A stretch of 64,000 bases of DNA from Dyadobacter sp. 3J3. GTDB lineage: Bacteria; Bacteroidota; Bacteroidia; Cytophagales; Spirosomataceae. The DNA is taken from positions 62,001-126,000 of the forward strand of contig NZ_VTOL01000004.1 of the NCBI RefSeq assembly GCF_009801115.1, given 5' to 3'. Of this stretch, positions 52,013-60,956 are shown one piece after another. The translations under genes and the position numbers were made by a program. Within the stretch, counting starts at the first letter, position 1, and each line of letters begins with the position of its first letter. The notes under the pieces were generated by a model, which saw only the letters and a list, made by a program, of their open reading frames with translations, ran no database searches and had not been told where the DNA came from.

Positions 52013-53098
52013 ATGTGGTTAGAAAAGCTCCATCTTACGTACTTTAAGAGCTATGAAGAGAGAGGTTTTACGTTTGGAGAGCGTGTAAATTGTCTTGTCG
52101 GAGAAAACGGAAGTGGGAAAACAAACCTTTTGGACGCGATTTACTTCCTGACGCTCACAAAAAGTGCCTTTCATAATCAAGATGCATTAGGTATCCGTCA
52201 CGGACAGGATTTTTTTATACTGGATGGAATTTTTAATGATTCTGAAAAAAATATTCAGATTACCTGCAGTTTTCAGCGCGGTCAGCGAAAAATTTTCATG
52301 GCCGACAAGAAAAATTACGATAGGCTAAGCGATCACATCGGACTTTTTCCTCTGGTTTTGATTGCACCAAATGATACCGATCTGATCCGTGATGGGAGTG
52401 AAGAGCGCCGGAGATTTTTTGACGGCGTACTTGCGCAGGCAACTCCTGAATATTTAAATGACTTTTTACAATACAACAAGATATTAACCCAGCGAAACGG
52501 TTTGCTCAAACTTTTCGCAGAACGAAATTATCTGGACGAAGATCTACTGGATACCTACAATGAGCCTCTCATCATTCTGGCGATAAGAATCTACGAGCAC
52601 CGCCGGACTTTCATGGATCGTTTTCTTCCTCTTTTCAGAAAATACTATCAATTTTTAAGTAGCGGAAAAGAACAAGTTGATGTTATATATGAAAGTGAAG
52701 TGGCATCAGAAGATTTTGCTCAGGAATTCAGGAAAAACCGTTCACGCGATCTTCACGCGCAGCGAACCGGAAAAGGTGTGCATAAAGATGAATACGTTTT
52801 TGAAATCGATAACATAACCTTAAAAAAATTCGGTTCGCAGGGCCAGCAAAAATCTTTTGTTATCGCTCTGAAACTTGCTCAATTTGAATTATTAAAAATT
52901 GAAAAGGAAAAGACACCGATTCTTTTGCTTGATGATATTTTTGACAAACTGGATGACAGAAGAATAAATAAACTAATTGAATTGATTGATGACGGTTTCC
53001 TCGGACAGGTTTTTATAACGGATGCAAGGCCGGAACGATCGCAAAAGATACTGGAAAAAGTGAAAGCGGATGTCCGCTTTTTCGAAATTGAACGATAG
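52013..53098 (+). CDS. recF: DNA replication and repair protein RecF
   Basis: SMC-like ATPase that helps load RecA at gapped DNA; 361 residues. LHLTYFKSYEE and the Walker A LVGENGSGKTNLLDAIYFLT lie at the N-terminus. FGSQGQQKSFVIALKLAQFEL is the signature motif and PILLLDDIFDKLDDRR is Walker B. It is not next to dnaA or dnaN here, unlike in many bacteria. It is divergent from pdhA. Confidence 0.96.
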   Translation: MWLEKLHLTYFKSYEERGFTFGERVNCLVGENGSGKTNLLDAIYFLTLTKSAFHNQDALGIRHGQDFFILDGIFNDSEKNIQITCSFQRGQRKIFMADKKNYDRLSDHIGLFPLVLIAPNDTDLIRDGSEERRRFFDGVLAQATPEYLNDFLQYNKILTQRNGLLKLFAERNYLDEDLLDTYNEPLIILAIRIYEHRRTFMDRFLPLFRKYYQFLSSGKEQVDVIYESEVASEDFAQEFRKNRSRDLHAQRTGKGVHKDEYVFEIDNITLKKFGSQGQQKSFVIALKLAQFELLKIEKEKTPILLLDDIFDKLDDRRINKLIELIDDGFLGQVFITDARPERSQKILEKVKADVRFFEIER

Positions 53099-53147
53099 TG
53101 TTTTAAACGCAGCATTTTGAGAGTCAGGGATGGAGTTTCTGGGAGTT

Positions 53148-55571
53148 CTATTTAAGTTTTACTGAAACTGTTTTTCCGGTAACTTCTATTAAATCAGATT
53201 TTCCAACAGATTTTGGTCTCATCTCTTTTCCGTTTACCATCCATTTTTTGTATTTATTTTTTGGGAATGAAATGATGAGTTTCCAGTTTTCTTTTGTTTG
53301 AGTAAAATCGAGATTAACTGAGGAATTGGTTTGGCTGTATTTCATGTCAATCTCATTATCGCCGATTACCAGATTTTCCAGCTGGGCATCGTTCCAGGTT
53401 GATGGCATCTGAGGGCCGATATGGATTGTTTTTGTTGTGGCAGTTGGGACTATTCCAAAAAACTGAGTTACGATCGGAACTGCAAAACTGTATATATTCC
53501 AGGCTTGGGACATCATACCGTAATCCGGAGAAACTTCGTAAATAGAACCCGGAAGTGCATAACTGAAAGATTTTGTCATGCGTTTTAAATAATTTAAAGC
53601 TTCGTCGGGTCTGCCATAATTATTCTCTGAAATCGCTAATACACCTGTTGGCAATGTCATAACAGCCCCGGTATAATTGAAAACTTTCTTATTCACTGCC
53701 GCCGAACTTTCATCTTTTCCAGCAGATTCGTCACGATCAATTCCGGTAACAAAGACCCCAAAAGGATTCACAAACTTGCCGGCCGTTTTTAGCGCAGCAA
53801 TCGCTTTTGCAGAATCTGCAATACCCATTTCCATGGGGGTATTAACGACCCAGTTGTGATGCACTACAAAACCTTGTTTTTTATTGGCCTGTAATTTTAA
53901 TAAGCGGGTTTTGCTAGCTTTGAGTTCGTCCACGGCCCATGGTTTTTTCAAAGTATCTGCACGAATAATGGCGTCGTCGATTAAATGAATGGCCTGTTGA
54001 GGTGTGCCAATAAAATCGGCAAATGAATTATTATCAGCCACCCAGAATTCGGTGTTGATTTTTTGTCGAAGCTGAGCTGCGGTGTTTTTATATTTTTCTG
54101 ACAACGCACTTTCACCCATTTCCTTCGCCATTGCTGATGCCACGGAAAATGCTTTTTGTGTATAAGCGGCAACATCGATCATTTCACTGTTCATGCCATG
54201 GATTTCCATCATCCCAAATCCGTCAGGCAGCAGGTTTCCATCCTTATCATTTTCTTTTAACAACCATTCAAGTCCTTTTTTAATCGTGGGATAATACTTT
54301 TTAAGAAATTCCTTATCGCCGGTCCAGTTGTAGACGGTCCATATCAGCAAAGCAAATTGCGGTGTTTCATTTACATTTCCAGGATTAAAAATGACGCCAT
54401 TCGTTGAAACTTCGTGTACGATCCGGCCATTTCCATTCGCTTTTTCTGATAACCGGAAAATGTTATCGATGGATTGGTATACTAAATCTTTCCGGCCGGT
54501 TGTGATCAATCCCTGTAAAGAATATTCACTATCCACACCAAACCACCACGGATAATCCGGCGCTCCGGCAGACAATCCCCGGCCAACTTCCGGAACGTCC
54601 CGCACCAGCCAGTCTGTATTGTATTTTACCCACTGGAATGCTTGCTGCAAATCTTTATCCGGAATAGTAAGTTTTGTTTTTTCTGCCAGTCCGGCATAGC
54701 GTTCCTTTTTCTCTTTCAATAATTTTGAGGCATTCTCCTTCACATAAGCGAAAGTCTCCTTCATATTCGATTCGGATTTATAGGAACCGGCTATTACAAT
54801 GGAAATACTTTTGGTGGTATTCGGTTCAATTGAAAAATCATAACTTAATGAGGCCTGGCAGCCTTTTCCCTGCGGTTTGTAGTCGCAGGTTTTTTGATCT
54901 TTCTGATGATTTTGTGGAGCCATTTCAGAACCAAATGTTACAAACCATTCATTAAGACTATCTTTTGCAATCCAGCTTTTTGAATTTTCGTTCCAGGAGG
55001 CAAAATCGCCCGCATCGGTCATATTGGTTTTTTCTCCAAGCCAGACAGGCCGTAAATCAGTATATGCGTTAAAATCAAAAGTGAATTGTTTGTTTTCGCT
55101 GCTAGTGTTGGTGAAGGAATATTCTACCACGACGGCTTCTTTTCCGTCGGGAACAAACTGAAAACGTTCCGCTTTTAAGTCCTTTAAACCTGAAATAAAG
55201 ATATGCTTGTTGGCATAAGGATAATTAATGAACGTATCCGCTTTGTTAAGACAAACGGACTGGTTATCAATCAGGATCGACGCCGTGAAACCATCGATTA
55301 GTTTGATTGGATGATCCCAGATTCCTCCCATTTCACCAGCAACATGCCAGCCCAGATCAGGAAAAGTTCCGTCCTGATGACCAACCATATAAACTCTGTC
55401 GCCAGCTGTTAAATATGGAGAATTGAGGTAACTGCTTTTTCCTCTGATACTTTCTGAATCAGAAACCTGACCGGACAAGCGTTCCTCTGAAACCACTTTT
55501 CTCGTACAGTCATTTAAAAGAAGTGTAGTGATCAGGCAAAGCAATAAAATTCCGGTTCTTGATTTGATCAT
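53148..55571 (-). CDS. Exported (alpha/alpha)6-barrel glycosidase-like protein
   Basis: An 807-residue exported protein. An N-terminal hydrophobic segment ends in LLLNDC, a poor lipobox, so lipoprotein status is possible but uncertain. An N-terminal beta-sandwich (about 45-290) is followed by a helical barrel resembling glycogen-debranching/GH63-GH15 type enzymes: FQWVKYNTDWLVRDVPEVGRGLSAG, YPWWFGVDSEYSLQGLITTGR, NETPQFALLIWTVYNWTGD, FGMMEIHGMNSEMIDVAAYTQKAF and PGSIYEVSPDYGMMSQAWN. Acidic residues in these stretches are candidate catalytic pairs. A C-terminal beta domain follows. The natural glycan is unknown. Confidence 0.75.
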   Translation of the reverse strand: MIKSRTGILLLCLITTLLLNDCTRKVVSEERLSGQVSDSESIRGKSSYLNSPYLTAGDRVYMVGHQDGTFPDLGWHVAGEMGGIWDHPIKLIDGFTASILIDNQSVCLNKADTFINYPYANKHIFISGLKDLKAERFQFVPDGKEAVVVEYSFTNTSSENKQFTFDFNAYTDLRPVWLGEKTNMTDAGDFASWNENSKSWIAKDSLNEWFVTFGSEMAPQNHQKDQKTCDYKPQGKGCQASLSYDFSIEPNTTKSISIVIAGSYKSESNMKETFAYVKENASKLLKEKKERYAGLAEKTKLTIPDKDLQQAFQWVKYNTDWLVRDVPEVGRGLSAGAPDYPWWFGVDSEYSLQGLITTGRKDLVYQSIDNIFRLSEKANGNGRIVHEVSTNGVIFNPGNVNETPQFALLIWTVYNWTGDKEFLKKYYPTIKKGLEWLLKENDKDGNLLPDGFGMMEIHGMNSEMIDVAAYTQKAFSVASAMAKEMGESALSEKYKNTAAQLRQKINTEFWVADNNSFADFIGTPQQAIHLIDDAIIRADTLKKPWAVDELKASKTRLLKLQANKKQGFVVHHNWVVNTPMEMGIADSAKAIAALKTAGKFVNPFGVFVTGIDRDESAGKDESSAAVNKKVFNYTGAVMTLPTGVLAISENNYGRPDEALNYLKRMTKSFSYALPGSIYEVSPDYGMMSQAWNIYSFAVPIVTQFFGIVPTATTKTIHIGPQMPSTWNDAQLENLVIGDNEIDMKYSQTNSSVNLDFTQTKENWKLIISFPKNKYKKWMVNGKEMRPKSVGKSDLIEVTGKTVSVKLK

Positions 55572-55692
55572 TTGAAAGTTCGTTGTGAAGGCGATTTTTA
55601 TTATTAATTAACGAATCTAGTAAAATCTTGAAATAATATCATTTCAACTGTTGTATTTGTTAAACGGGTTTTGTCTGGATTTTATAAAAAAT

Positions 55693-55724
55693 AAAAAAGG
55701 TGACCGCGTTGATCACCTTTTTTT
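55693..55724 (-). terminator. Terminator of the guanylyltransferase gene
   Basis: AAAAAAGGTGA pairs with TCACCTTTTTTT around a 10-nt loop. On the minus strand it follows the guanylyltransferase stop by about 20 nt. Confidence 0.75.
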
Positions 55725-55741
55725 AACATTTGAGAAAATCT

Positions 55742-56809
55742 TTAAACGTATTTAGTATGCAGCTCCTTCGCCTGGGCCACGAATTCTTTTACTTTTTGTT
55801 CTTCGTCTTTTTTGCAGATTAGTAAAACGCCATCGTATTCTGCTACGATGAATCCGTCCAATCCGTTAATGACCACCAATTTTTCCTGAGGGGTTTTAAT
55901 AATACAATCGGTGGTATTATGCAGGATGAGCGTTCCTTCGGTTACGTTTTCAAATTCATCCTTTTTTGATACTTCATAAAGTGATTTCCAGGTGCCCAGA
56001 TCCGACCATCCGAAGCTGCTTAATACAACGTGTACATTGTTGGCTTTTTCCATGATACCATTATCAATCGAAATACTGCCACAATGTGAATAGGCTTTGC
56101 CGATAAAAGATTCTTCGGTTTCTTTGTAATAATGGGTATCACCACTTTCAAAAATCTCTGCAATATCGGGTTGGTATTCGCGTAATGCGCGTTTGAAAGC
56201 TTGCACATTCCAGACAAAAATCCCCGCATTCCAAACAAAATCTCCACTGTCAAGAAACTGTTCTGCTAATTCCAGATGCGGTTTTTCGGTAAAAGATTTA
56301 ACTTTTTTAACCGTCATTTTATCCGGAATATATTGAATATAGCCATAGCCGGTGTCTGGTCGAGTTGGCTGAATTCCCAGAGTTATCAAAATATCTTCAT
56401 TTCGCGTAGCACCAAGAGCAATTTTAATAGTATCCTTAAATGTCTCTTCCTTTAAAATAATATGATCGGCAGGTGCCACAACAATGTTCGCATCCGGATT
56501 TTGTGAAGCGATTTTGTAACATGCATACGCGATGCAGGGAGCCGTATTTCTTCTATGCGGTTCCAGAAGAATCTGATCGTCCGACAACATTGGAATTTGC
56601 TCCTTGATGATATTTTTATATTCCTGACTGCTTACGATATAAATATTTTCCGGGGGACAAACGCCATCAAAACGTTCAACGGTTTGTTGCAAAAGTGTTT
56701 TTCCGGTTCCGAGCACATCATGAAACTGCTTTGGGAAATCGGTACGGCTGAAAGGCCAGAAACGTGTACCAACTCCTCCTGCCATGATAATCACAAATGT
56801 ATTTTGCAT
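55742..56809 (-). CDS. Mannose-1-phosphate guanylyltransferase
   Basis: Makes GDP-mannose, precursor of mannose-, fucose- and heptose-type glycans. The 355-residue protein has only the nucleotidyltransferase and short beta-helix parts, without the isomerase domain of bifunctional ManC. IIMAGGVGTRFWPFSRTDFPKQF is the nucleotide signature; NIVVAPADHIILKEETF, GYGYIQY, VKSFTEKP and FVWNAGIFVWNV are family motifs. It is a single gene on the minus strand, divergent from the TonB-dependent receptor gene. Confidence 0.95.
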   Translation of the reverse strand: MQNTFVIIMAGGVGTRFWPFSRTDFPKQFHDVLGTGKTLLQQTVERFDGVCPPENIYIVSSQEYKNIIKEQIPMLSDDQILLEPHRRNTAPCIAYACYKIASQNPDANIVVAPADHIILKEETFKDTIKIALGATRNEDILITLGIQPTRPDTGYGYIQYIPDKMTVKKVKSFTEKPHLELAEQFLDSGDFVWNAGIFVWNVQAFKRALREYQPDIAEIFESGDTHYYKETEESFIGKAYSHCGSISIDNGIMEKANNVHVVLSSFGWSDLGTWKSLYEVSKKDEFENVTEGTLILHNTTDCIIKTPQEKLVVINGLDGFIVAEYDGVLLICKKDEEQKVKEFVAQAKELHTKYV

Positions 56810-57091
56810 TGTAGAAATGTAAAGTTATTTATAGCGTATTAGAATGCGGTAAAGCTAAGGATAAACAATTGATGTTGCCAATTCTGACAATTTCTTAATG
56901 AATTTTTTACCAATCGGTATCCATACTTCGCTCTAATTAACAAAAAATAAGATGTCTGATTCTCATTTATTCTTGATTCGAATAATAATAGTCAATTTAT
57001 TAATAATACAAAGAAAAAATAGAATAAAAATACTAACATATTGCTGAATTCATCTAAATTGCCTCAATACAAACTATAACCCATTAAGATT

Positions 57092-60000
57092 ATGAATTTA
57101 ATATTTACCCGAAAGGTATCATGCCTTGTCATGATATTTTTACTCTGTTATGGCCTGGCGTTTTCACAAACGACTATCACAGGAAAAGTAGTAGAAGCTT
57201 CAACAAACGAGCCATTAATTGGTGTTAGCATTCAGGTCAAAAGTAAAATTATCGGTACCATTACAGATGGTGATGGCAAGTTTTCTTTGGCTACAAACGC
57301 TGTTCCGCCCTTTATTCTGGTTGTTTCTTCAGTAGGATTTGAAAGCCAGGAAATCAATATAACTGGTGGTATTTCCAATATAGATGTCAAACTGACAGAA
57401 CAAGCCATTTTGGGAAAAGAACTGATTGTGTCGGCTTCCAGAGTAGAAGAAAGTGTAATGCGCTCGCCGGTTTCAATAGAAAAAATTGATATCCGAACAA
57501 TCCGTGAAACTCCTCAGGCATCGTTTTATGATGCGCTTCAAAATTTGAAAGGCGTTGAAATGAGTACGCAATCGCTGACATTTAAATCAGTAAGTACGCG
57601 TGGATTCGGAGCAAATGGAAATACACGGGTTGTACAGTTAATTGATGGAATGGATAATCAGGCACCGGGATTAAATTTTCCGGTAGGTAACGTAGCCGGC
57701 ATCCCTGAACTTGACGTGGAAAGTGTTGAGATTTTACCAGGAGCTGCCTCTGCATTATACGGCCCGAATGCGATCAACGGGATTATTTTAATGAACAGCA
57801 AATCTCCGTTTACATACCAGGGCCTTAGTGCTTACGGGAAATCGGGTGTGATGAGTGCTTCAAATCGTACCAAAACCAATACTCCTTTTTATGATGTAGG
57901 TATTCGTTATGCCAAAGCGTTTAACAATCGCTTGGCTTTTAAAGTAAATGCGTCTTATTTGACAGCAAAAGACTGGCAGGCTACCGACTATCGGGATCAA
58001 AGTCTGGTGAACGGAACTACGCTTGAAAACAACAATAATAATGTAATGAAAAATCCCTACTACGACGGAGTGAACCGGTTGGGTGATGTGGGAGCTAATG
58101 TATACAATGTGATGTATGCGAACGGGATTCCAGGCAATGGCTCAAACGGGACTTCTGCCGCACTTGGGGCGATTTATTCAACACAGATTCCACAGGCAGG
58201 CAATTTAACACTTCCTCAGTTATTAGGCGGACAAACCCCGCTTCAGCAGCTTGATATTGCGCGTTCAATTTTTAGTAAGGTAGTGCCGCAATATTATTTG
58301 AATGCGCCGGGGTACGAGGAAAATGCTTTAACCAAATATCCTGCGAAAAGTTTAAAGCTGAATGCTTCGCTACATTATCGTTTAAATGACAACGTTGAAG
58401 CCATTTTGCAGGCAAACTGGGGCAAAGGTTCTGCGGTATATACAGCGGCGGATCGTTATAACATTCAAAATTTTTCTATCGGCCAGTATAAGGCAGAGGT
58501 AAAAGGAAGTAATTTTTTCGTACGTGCATACATGACGAGGGAAAATTCCGGAGACGCTTATGCGATGGGTGTTTTGGGAAGTCTGGTTAGCCAGAGTTAT
58601 TTACAAACTGCTTTGGGCGTCGGTCTTCCATCTTTCCTCAATACCGCTTTGACACAATATGGAGGAGCGTTGTTACAAGCTTATCAGGCTGGACTTGCAG
58701 GTGGATTATCCCAACAACAAGCTATTCAGGCGGCATCTACGGCAGCAAATGCCTATGCTGGCGCGAATAATACCCAATGGCTTACCACTGCGCTCGCACC
58801 GGGAATTGCTACTGCAAACCAACAATATTTACCTGGTGGTACCCAGTTTGAATCAACAGTTTCGGATCTTAAGACCAAACCGATTCCAAGCGGTGCAAAA
58901 TTTCTTGACAAATCGAACCTATATCATGCGGAGGGGATGTATAATTTCACCAAGTTGATTGACCCAAAAGTTATAGAATTAATTGCGGGTGCAAATTATC
59001 GGATTTATGATCTGAATTCGGGCGGAACATTATTTGAAACCCAGGATGGAACGCCAACCGGAAAAGAATTTAATATCCGCGAATATGGCGCTTACACGCA
59101 GGCATCTAAAAATTTTAATGATGTTTTCAAACTGACAGCATCGGTCAGATATGATAAAAATATGAACTTTAAAGGGCAGTTCAGTCCACGTATTTCCGGG
59201 GTTTACACGGTAGCAAAAAACCATAATTTCCGTGCCTCTTTCCAACGTGGTTTCAGGATTCCGACAACGCAAAACCAGTATATTAATTTGTTGACTCCAA
59301 GTGTAAGACTGGTAGGCGGACTTCCGTTGTTCCGTGAAAAGTATAACATGATAGGCAATGCTGTATATGAACAAACGGCAATTACCGCTGCTAATGCGCA
59401 GGATGGAAGTGTGAAATCCTATAAATTCCGGGAATGGCAACCTGAACGCGTGCAAACTTATGAGGTTGGTTATAAGGGAGTTATTGGCAATAAATTATAT
59501 ATTGACGCATTTTACTATTACAACCGTTTTCTGACTTTCGACGGTATTACGGTGCTTTTACAAAGGAAAGATCCAAACGGGCCGCTTACCGATCTTTTAG
59601 ATCCAACAAAAAGAAATACATACAGTATGCCGGTAAACGCCACGCAAACGGTGAAAAATTCAGGTTGGGGAGTCGGGCTTGATTATGTTTTGGGGAAAGG
59701 ATATACGTTCAATGGAAATCTCACCCAGAATATTCTCAACAACAATGCTGAGTTGCTGAAAAATGATCCTTCATTTGTGACTTTTTTTAATTCACCCAAA
59801 TATCGTTTCAATCTGGGCTTTTCAAACAGGGATATTAACCGGACGGGTTGGGGCTTCGGGATTACTTTTCGCCATCAGTCTAATATGGTTTGGCAGGCAA
59901 CCGTTGCCAGTGTAGCAGCCAATATTCAACAAAAAACAGTGATACCGGCTTATTCAACACTGGATGCGCAAATCAGTCGCAAAGTTTCTTCAATTAAATC

Positions 60001-60118
60001 AATTATTAAAATCGGCGGAACAAACCTGACCGGAAAGCTCTATACAACGGGTTGGGCTAATCCGTCGGTAGGGTCGATGTATTATGTGTCGATAACTTTT
60101 GATGAATTATTGAATTGA
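57092..60118 (+). CDS. TonB-dependent outer-membrane receptor
   Basis: A 1008-residue receptor: signal peptide (cleavage after GLAFSQ, about residue 26), a carboxypeptidase-regulatory-like extension (TTITGKVVEASTNEPLIGVSIQV, about 27-110), a plug domain (SRVEESVMRSPVSIEKI, TRGFGANGNTRVVQLIDGMDN, VESVEILPGAASALYGPNAINGII) and a C-terminal 22-strand barrel ending in a Phe-containing strand. It imports an unknown substrate with TonB energy. No SusD gene is adjacent, so it is probably not a polysaccharide-utilisation SusC. Residues about 496-575 are an unusual Ala/Gln/Leu-rich insert. Confidence 0.93.
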   Translation: MNLIFTRKVSCLVMIFLLCYGLAFSQTTITGKVVEASTNEPLIGVSIQVKSKIIGTITDGDGKFSLATNAVPPFILVVSSVGFESQEINITGGISNIDVKLTEQAILGKELIVSASRVEESVMRSPVSIEKIDIRTIRETPQASFYDALQNLKGVEMSTQSLTFKSVSTRGFGANGNTRVVQLIDGMDNQAPGLNFPVGNVAGIPELDVESVEILPGAASALYGPNAINGIILMNSKSPFTYQGLSAYGKSGVMSASNRTKTNTPFYDVGIRYAKAFNNRLAFKVNASYLTAKDWQATDYRDQSLVNGTTLENNNNNVMKNPYYDGVNRLGDVGANVYNVMYANGIPGNGSNGTSAALGAIYSTQIPQAGNLTLPQLLGGQTPLQQLDIARSIFSKVVPQYYLNAPGYEENALTKYPAKSLKLNASLHYRLNDNVEAILQANWGKGSAVYTAADRYNIQNFSIGQYKAEVKGSNFFVRAYMTRENSGDAYAMGVLGSLVSQSYLQTALGVGLPSFLNTALTQYGGALLQAYQAGLAGGLSQQQAIQAASTAANAYAGANNTQWLTTALAPGIATANQQYLPGGTQFESTVSDLKTKPIPSGAKFLDKSNLYHAEGMYNFTKLIDPKVIELIAGANYRIYDLNSGGTLFETQDGTPTGKEFNIREYGAYTQASKNFNDVFKLTASVRYDKNMNFKGQFSPRISGVYTVAKNHNFRASFQRGFRIPTTQNQYINLLTPSVRLVGGLPLFREKYNMIGNAVYEQTAITAANAQDGSVKSYKFREWQPERVQTYEVGYKGVIGNKLYIDAFYYYNRFLTFDGITVLLQRKDPNGPLTDLLDPTKRNTYSMPVNATQTVKNSGWGVGLDYVLGKGYTFNGNLTQNILNNNAELLKNDPSFVTFFNSPKYRFNLGFSNRDINRTGWGFGITFRHQSNMVWQATVASVAANIQQKTVIPAYSTLDAQISRKVSSIKSIIKIGGTNLTGKLYTTGWANPSVGSMYYVSITFDELLN

Positions 60119-60123
60119 AAAAA

Positions 60124-60155
60124 ATCCGAACCACGGTTTTCGCCGTGGTTCGGAT
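60124..60155. terminator. Bidirectional terminator between the receptor gene and upp
   Basis: ATCCGAACCACGG (60124-60136) and CCGTGGTTCGGAT (60143-60155) form a perfect 13-bp stem with a 6-nt loop between convergent genes. Confidence 0.85.
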
Positions 60156-60190
60156 AAATATTTTAATCAAAGTTTGATTATTTATAAAGA

Positions 60191-60832
60191 TTATTTGGAT
60201 CCAAAAGCCAGATCTCCGGCATCACCAAGTCCAGGTACAATATAATACTGTTCGTTCAAACGTTCATCCAGAGCGCCAACCCATAATCTGCATTGTGGGA
60301 CGCGTTTTTGCAGAAAATCAACACCTTCCGGACTTGCAATAACCGCTGCAATATGTGTTTGCGCAGGAATGCCAAAACGTAGAAGTGCATGGTAAACTTT
60401 TTCCAGAGAACGTCCTGTTGCCAGCATCGGATCAATCAAAATCAGGGTTTTCCCACTCAGGTCAGGACTGGTGATATAGTCCATTTCTACTTCAAATTCG
60501 TCATCTTTAAGGTTATGTCCGCGATAGGCACCAACAAAGGCATTATCTGCCTTGTCAAACATATTCAGAAAACCCTGGTGCAAAGGAAGCCCGGCGCGTA
60601 AAATCGGGGCGAGTACAACAGGTTGGAGCAAAGATCTTGAAGGTGCATTTCCCAAAGGCGTTTCTACCGAAGTGGATTTATAAGTCAGTGATTTTGAAAT
60701 TTCGTAGGCAAGTAACTCGCCGACCCTTTCAATATTTCTGCGAAATCTCATTCGGTCTTTTTGCACATCGGAATCGCGTAACTCAGCAATGAAATGGTCA
60801 ACAATGGAAGGCTTCTGGGATAGTAAAAACAT
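60191..60832 (-). CDS. upp: Uracil phosphoribosyltransferase
   Basis: Salvage enzyme converting uracil and PRPP to UMP; 213 residues. The PRPP loop is TLILIDPMLATGRSLEKVY, and APILRAGLPLHQGFLN is the second substrate motif. DYITSPDLSGK and the C-terminal uracil-recognition YYIVPGLGDAGDLAFGSK are typical of UPRTases. It is a single gene, divergent from the Wzi/RemB-like gene. Confidence 0.96.
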   Translation of the reverse strand: MFLLSQKPSIVDHFIAELRDSDVQKDRMRFRRNIERVGELLAYEISKSLTYKSTSVETPLGNAPSRSLLQPVVLAPILRAGLPLHQGFLNMFDKADNAFVGAYRGHNLKDDEFEVEMDYITSPDLSGKTLILIDPMLATGRSLEKVYHALLRFGIPAQTHIAAVIASPEGVDFLQKRVPQCRLWVGALDERLNEQYYIVPGLGDAGDLAFGSK

Positions 60833-60956
60833 AACTTTGATCTTATTTTAACCTATTCAATACAAGATATTACAATATGATTGACGAAATTTGACACTTT
60901 CATTCAAATTAGTTGCACTAATGCCGATTTTACCCGCATAATAGAAATATTTATCT

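Noticed and set aside
57092..60118. SusC of a polysaccharide utilisation locus
   Set aside because: There is no SusD gene nearby and the neighbours are upp and a guanylyltransferase, so a general TonB-dependent receptor is the safer call.
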